Source: Planctomycetia bacterium (lineage in GTDB: Bacteria > Planctomycetota > Planctomycetia > Pirellulales > Thermoguttaceae). From it: 64,000 nucleotides of DNA. The DNA lies in contig JAUNBK010000006.1 in assembly GCA_030527105.1 (NCBI GenBank), forward strand, positions 25,635 through 89,634, in the 5' to 3' direction. Shown piece after piece: positions 61,520-64,000 of this stretch (positions are counted from its first letter, which is position 1; the number at the start of each line of letters is the position of its first letter). The translations under genes were made by a program, and so were the position numbers. The notes under the pieces were generated by a model. The model saw nothing but the letters and a program-made list of their open reading frames with translations, ran no database searches and was not told the origin of the DNA.

Positions 61520-62623
61520 ATGGTCGATATCACAAGACGCAACATGCTCGAAACAATGGCAGCGGGCGCGGTTGGAGTCGCGACAGGCTCCCTTTTTCAA
61601 ATGGATAAGACGATGGCGGAGGAAACGACATTCGCTCCCGCCCCCGTCGCGAAGGATATCTGTGGCGATCCGCGTATTCGAGGTCCCTTTCCGATTCTCT
61701 CAACCCCTTTTATGGAGTCGGGCGCGGTCGATTACGACGTTCTCGCAAAAGAGGCGCAGTTTGTCGACTCGTGCGGAAGCCCCGGAATGATTTGGCCGCA
61801 GTCTGGCGACAGCGTGGATTTGCTCACAATGGAAGAGAAGCTGCAAGGGATGGAAGTTCTTTCGGACGCCTTAAAAGGTCGGCAGTCCGCGCTCTGCCTC
61901 GGCGTTCAGGGCAAAGACACACAGGAGATGCTGATTTATGCTCGCCATGCGGAGAAGTTGAATCCCCCTGCGATTATTTCTCGCCCGCCAGACGAAGGGA
62001 AAACTCAGGACGACATGCGAGAGTATTGGGAAGCGCTTGCGAAAATAGCGAATCGACCCGTCATCATCCAGACCTCTGGCGGCACGAAGTATAAAGGTCC
62101 CGGACCCTCCGTCGAACTTTTGATCGACTTGGGCAAAAAATACGACCACTTCGGCTACGTGAAAGAGGAAACCAATCCGATCCTCGCGCGAATGCAGCAA
62201 CTCAATGCGGCAAAACCCGCCATAAAATGCCTCTTTAGCGCCATGGGTGGTTTCGGATGGCTTCATCAATTTCGATACGGATCGGAAGGTCTCATCACGG
62301 AGCGTGCCGTCTATGCGGATATTCTGGCTCAAATCTGGAGCGCGTCCGAAGAGGGCAACTCGATCGTGGCTGCCGATCTCTTCAGCAAACTTCTCCTCAT
62401 GCTGAACCTGAAGGAAACCATTTATTGCAACCAGCTTCGCGGCTTTCATCTTTATGTCTGGCAGAAACGCGGAGTGTTTCGGAACCGTCTTTCGCGCGAC
62501 TACGGTCCGCAAAGCAGCGTTCCCGAGAAGCCGATCCTCTCCGACATGCGGCTGTCGCGGGAGCAAATCGAAGAGATCGACGCACGTTTGGAAGTACTCA
62601 AGCCGTATTTCAAAGTACAATGA
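61520..62623 (+). CDS. Tat-signal DapA/NanA-family aldolase
   Basis: A 367-residue protein. The N-terminus MVDITRRNMLETMAAGAVG carries a twin-arginine motif, which is odd for this normally cytoplasmic family. The TIM-barrel part starts IRGPFPILSTPFMESGAVDY, then GMIWPQSGDSVDLLTMEEKL and the Schiff-base lysine in HFGYVKEETNP. Dihydrodipicolinate synthase or N-acetylneuraminate lyase reactions are the known ones; the true substrate is unknown. The C-terminal DMRLSREQIEEIDARLEVLK is typical. The gene follows two MITE copies. Confidence 0.82.
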   Translation: MVDITRRNMLETMAAGAVGVATGSLFQMDKTMAEETTFAPAPVAKDICGDPRIRGPFPILSTPFMESGAVDYDVLAKEAQFVDSCGSPGMIWPQSGDSVDLLTMEEKLQGMEVLSDALKGRQSALCLGVQGKDTQEMLIYARHAEKLNPPAIISRPPDEGKTQDDMREYWEALAKIANRPVIIQTSGGTKYKGPGPSVELLIDLGKKYDHFGYVKEETNPILARMQQLNAAKPAIKCLFSAMGGFGWLHQFRYGSEGLITERAVYADILAQIWSASEEGNSIVAADLFSKLLLMLNLKETIYCNQLRGFHLYVWQKRGVFRNRLSRDYGPQSSVPEKPILSDMRLSREQIEEIDARLEVLKPYFKVQ

Positions 62624-62876
62624 GAAAGGGTTTTGCGCAAAACGAGAGCCGAGCACGTGCTCATAAACGCTCATCCAAACGCCGCCGCAACGGGTGCCTT
62701 CAAAAAAAGTTGGCGTTAGAGATTCTCCGACGGATCGCAAAATCCCTCGGCACTTCATCCAGAATTACGCTTCGTTCACGGCTCTGGGGGGGAATCGCTC
62801 CAGCGCTTCTCACTCACTGCTCGGGGGCGGCTCCGCACTCGCCCCCTTGCGTTCGTTCGTTACGCCTACGCGATGG
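62624..62876. other. Non-coding gap with repeat fragment and hairpin
   Basis: CACTTCATCCAGAATTACGC (about 62749) also occurs at the edge of the large repeats. GGGGGCG (62823-62829) pairs with CGCCCCC (62840-62846), possibly closing the SUMF1-type gene. Confidence 0.4.
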
Positions 62877-63998
62877 CTAGAACTGGGGGACGAAGAGAAG
62901 GCGGAAGCCAACGCCGTCGCCCGAGTACGTCAGGCCGCCGCTGTCCCGGTACGCGGACCGACAGATCTCGGCGCTGATGCTCCAGCCACCGCCACGACCC
63001 ACTCGGAACGAACCACTATCAGGCCCTTTCGGGTCGCTCGTTGGCGACCTATCGTAATATCCCGAGTCATACCAATCCGAGCACCACTCCCACACGTTGC
63101 CGTGCATGTCGTACAAACCCCACGCGTTTGGCTTAAAACTCCCAACCGGTGCCGTCTTATCGTGACCATCCGTGTGGGATGTGTCTTTCCAATCTAAATC
63201 TAACGTACAACTTTTGTCGCAATAATTACCATATCGATAAAATTCATCCTTCGAATCACCAAAACTATAAGCCGTCGTTGTGCCCGCGCGGCAAGCGTAT
63301 TCCCACTGAGCCTCGGTAGGGAGTGAGATTTTCAAACCCGATTCCTTCGACAATTTCTCGCAAAACTTCACACAATCATTCCAACTTACACGCTCCACTG
63401 GAAGATTAGCTCCCTTAAAACGGCTCGGATTGCTGCCCATCACGCTCTCCCACATCCCCTGCGTCACTTCCGTCTCCAACATCCAAAACCCCTGCGTCAG
63501 CGCCACGCGGTGCTGCGTTTCTTTGTATCCAAGGTCACGCAAATCGAACCCGAAATCGTCCTTGATGATATCCATAGCCTCGTTAAATTCTGCCTCCGGA
63601 CTACCCATCATAAACTCCCCCGCCGGGCACCAGCGAAACGCGTACTCCACGCCCTTGATCGTCTTCACCAACCGCTCGCCCGCCTCGCGACCTTCCGAAG
63701 GAGCGCCCGTCGCTTCGCTCACCAACACCAAATCGGGGTCGATTTCCTCCTGCGCCCTTTTCTCGCGCCCGTCGGTGACGTATTTTTGATCTTCCTCGCT
63801 CAATTTTTGGAACGGATATCGATAGCGCCCTTTGGGAGAAAGCAAAAAAACGTATTCCTCATCCGGGTCATTCTCTGCGTCCCACGTCGCCTCGATAAGT
63901 TTCTTCCCCGTTTTCGACTTCCACGTCCGCACCGTTTCCTCCGCAAAGAGCAAACACGGAACCATCAACAAAACCAACAAAATCAGCGTCTTTTTCAT
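62877..63998 (-). CDS. SHD1-SUMF1 (formylglycine-generating-enzyme-like) protein
   Basis: A 373-residue exported protein. After the signal peptide (MKKTLILLVLLMVPCLLFAE) an SHD1-type small domain (TWKSKTGKKLIEATW, YPFQKLSEEDQKYV) is followed by an SUMF1 domain: FRWCPAGEFMMGSPEAEFNE, TEVTQGMWESVMGSNPSRFK, LPTEAQWEYACRAG, NAWGLYDMHGNVWEWCSDWY, and GRGGGWSISAEICRSAYRD. True formylglycine enzymes need two specific cysteines near the end; only one is seen (EICRSAYR), so this is more likely a non-catalytic relative. The start lies at the window edge and its promoter is outside. Confidence 0.85.
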   Translation of the reverse strand: MKKTLILLVLLMVPCLLFAEETVRTWKSKTGKKLIEATWDAENDPDEEYVFLLSPKGRYRYPFQKLSEEDQKYVTDGREKRAQEEIDPDLVLVSEATGAPSEGREAGERLVKTIKGVEYAFRWCPAGEFMMGSPEAEFNEAMDIIKDDFGFDLRDLGYKETQHRVALTQGFWMLETEVTQGMWESVMGSNPSRFKGANLPVERVSWNDCVKFCEKLSKESGLKISLPTEAQWEYACRAGTTTAYSFGDSKDEFYRYGNYCDKSCTLDLDWKDTSHTDGHDKTAPVGSFKPNAWGLYDMHGNVWEWCSDWYDSGYYDRSPTSDPKGPDSGSFRVGRGGGWSISAEICRSAYRDSGGLTYSGDGVGFRLLFVPQF

Positions 63999-64000
63999 GC

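Overview
The window looks like chromosomal DNA of a planctomycete (Planctomycetota), probably of the Pirellulales/Thermoguttaceae type, although the rank below phylum is an inference. The evidence is a DUF1559 pseudopilin, an SHD1 domain fused to an SUMF1 enzyme, a small lipoprotein with the motif GYYLHDDVQYF, several Gfo/Idh/MocA oxidoreductases with twin-arginine signals, STN-domain proteins resembling secretin parts, Flp-like pilins, and squalene synthases of the HpnC/HpnD type. Most genes are ordinary housekeeping or secreted proteins. Coding density is broken by many intergenic gaps filled with repeats.

Layout. 0.3-6.6 kb: secreted oxidoreductase, HEAT-repeat protein, small EamA transporter, lipoprotein and a second oxidoreductase. 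6.7-14.6 kb: SPL-type radical SAM protein, DsbD-like protein, beta-helix protein, arabinose-5-phosphate isomerase and sialidase-like protein. 14.6-22 kb: STN protein, small lipoprotein, metallophosphoesterase with a LamG-like end, flippase plus glycosyltransferase, and PgsA. 22-23.4 kb: non-coding repeats. 23.4-24.8 kb: LeuC. 24.9-29.2 kb (minus strand): a RiPP locus with a precursor of 12 cysteines in strict CXXX spacing, a double-headed radical SAM maturase and a CXXX modification-system protein. Two small genes and a leader region that looks like a transcription attenuator lie upstream of it. 29.6-31.1 kb: LsrF-like aldolase with an orphan DhaL. 31.4-33.8 kb: compact pilus operon (two pilins, prepilin peptidase, CpaB). 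34.3-40.1 kb: GdhA, a degenerate M16 protein, an oxidoreductase, a thioesterase and an XRE-cupin regulator. 40.2-41.4 kb: repeats. 41.4-45.1 kb: DHH phosphoesterase, Rieske protein and fused cytochrome b/c. 45.5-53.4 kb: HolA, HpnD-like synthase, BtaB and BtaA (betaine lipid synthesis) around a DUF1559 pseudopilin, a TIGR01212-type radical SAM protein and a HEAT/TPR protein. 53.7-64 kb: STN protein, TPR lipoprotein, HpnC-like synthase, PQ-loop protein, tRNA-Leu, Prs, FlhF, a FliA-like sigma factor, a secreted DapA-family protein and an SHD1-SUMF1 protein.

Two things stand out. The first is the CXXX-repeat RiPP locus: a Tat-like leader, a maturase that fuses a radical SAM-SPASM half to a second SPASM-like half without the cluster motif, a perfect hairpin between precursor and maturase, and an attenuator-like leader. 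The second is the repeat content. A roughly 107-bp MITE-like element occurs about 17 times, counting partial copies. A larger non-coding repeat of about 550-600 bp, with inner inverted repeats GTTTTAGTCCGC, occurs twice in opposite orientation. No CRISPR array, rRNA or intact insertion sequence was seen.
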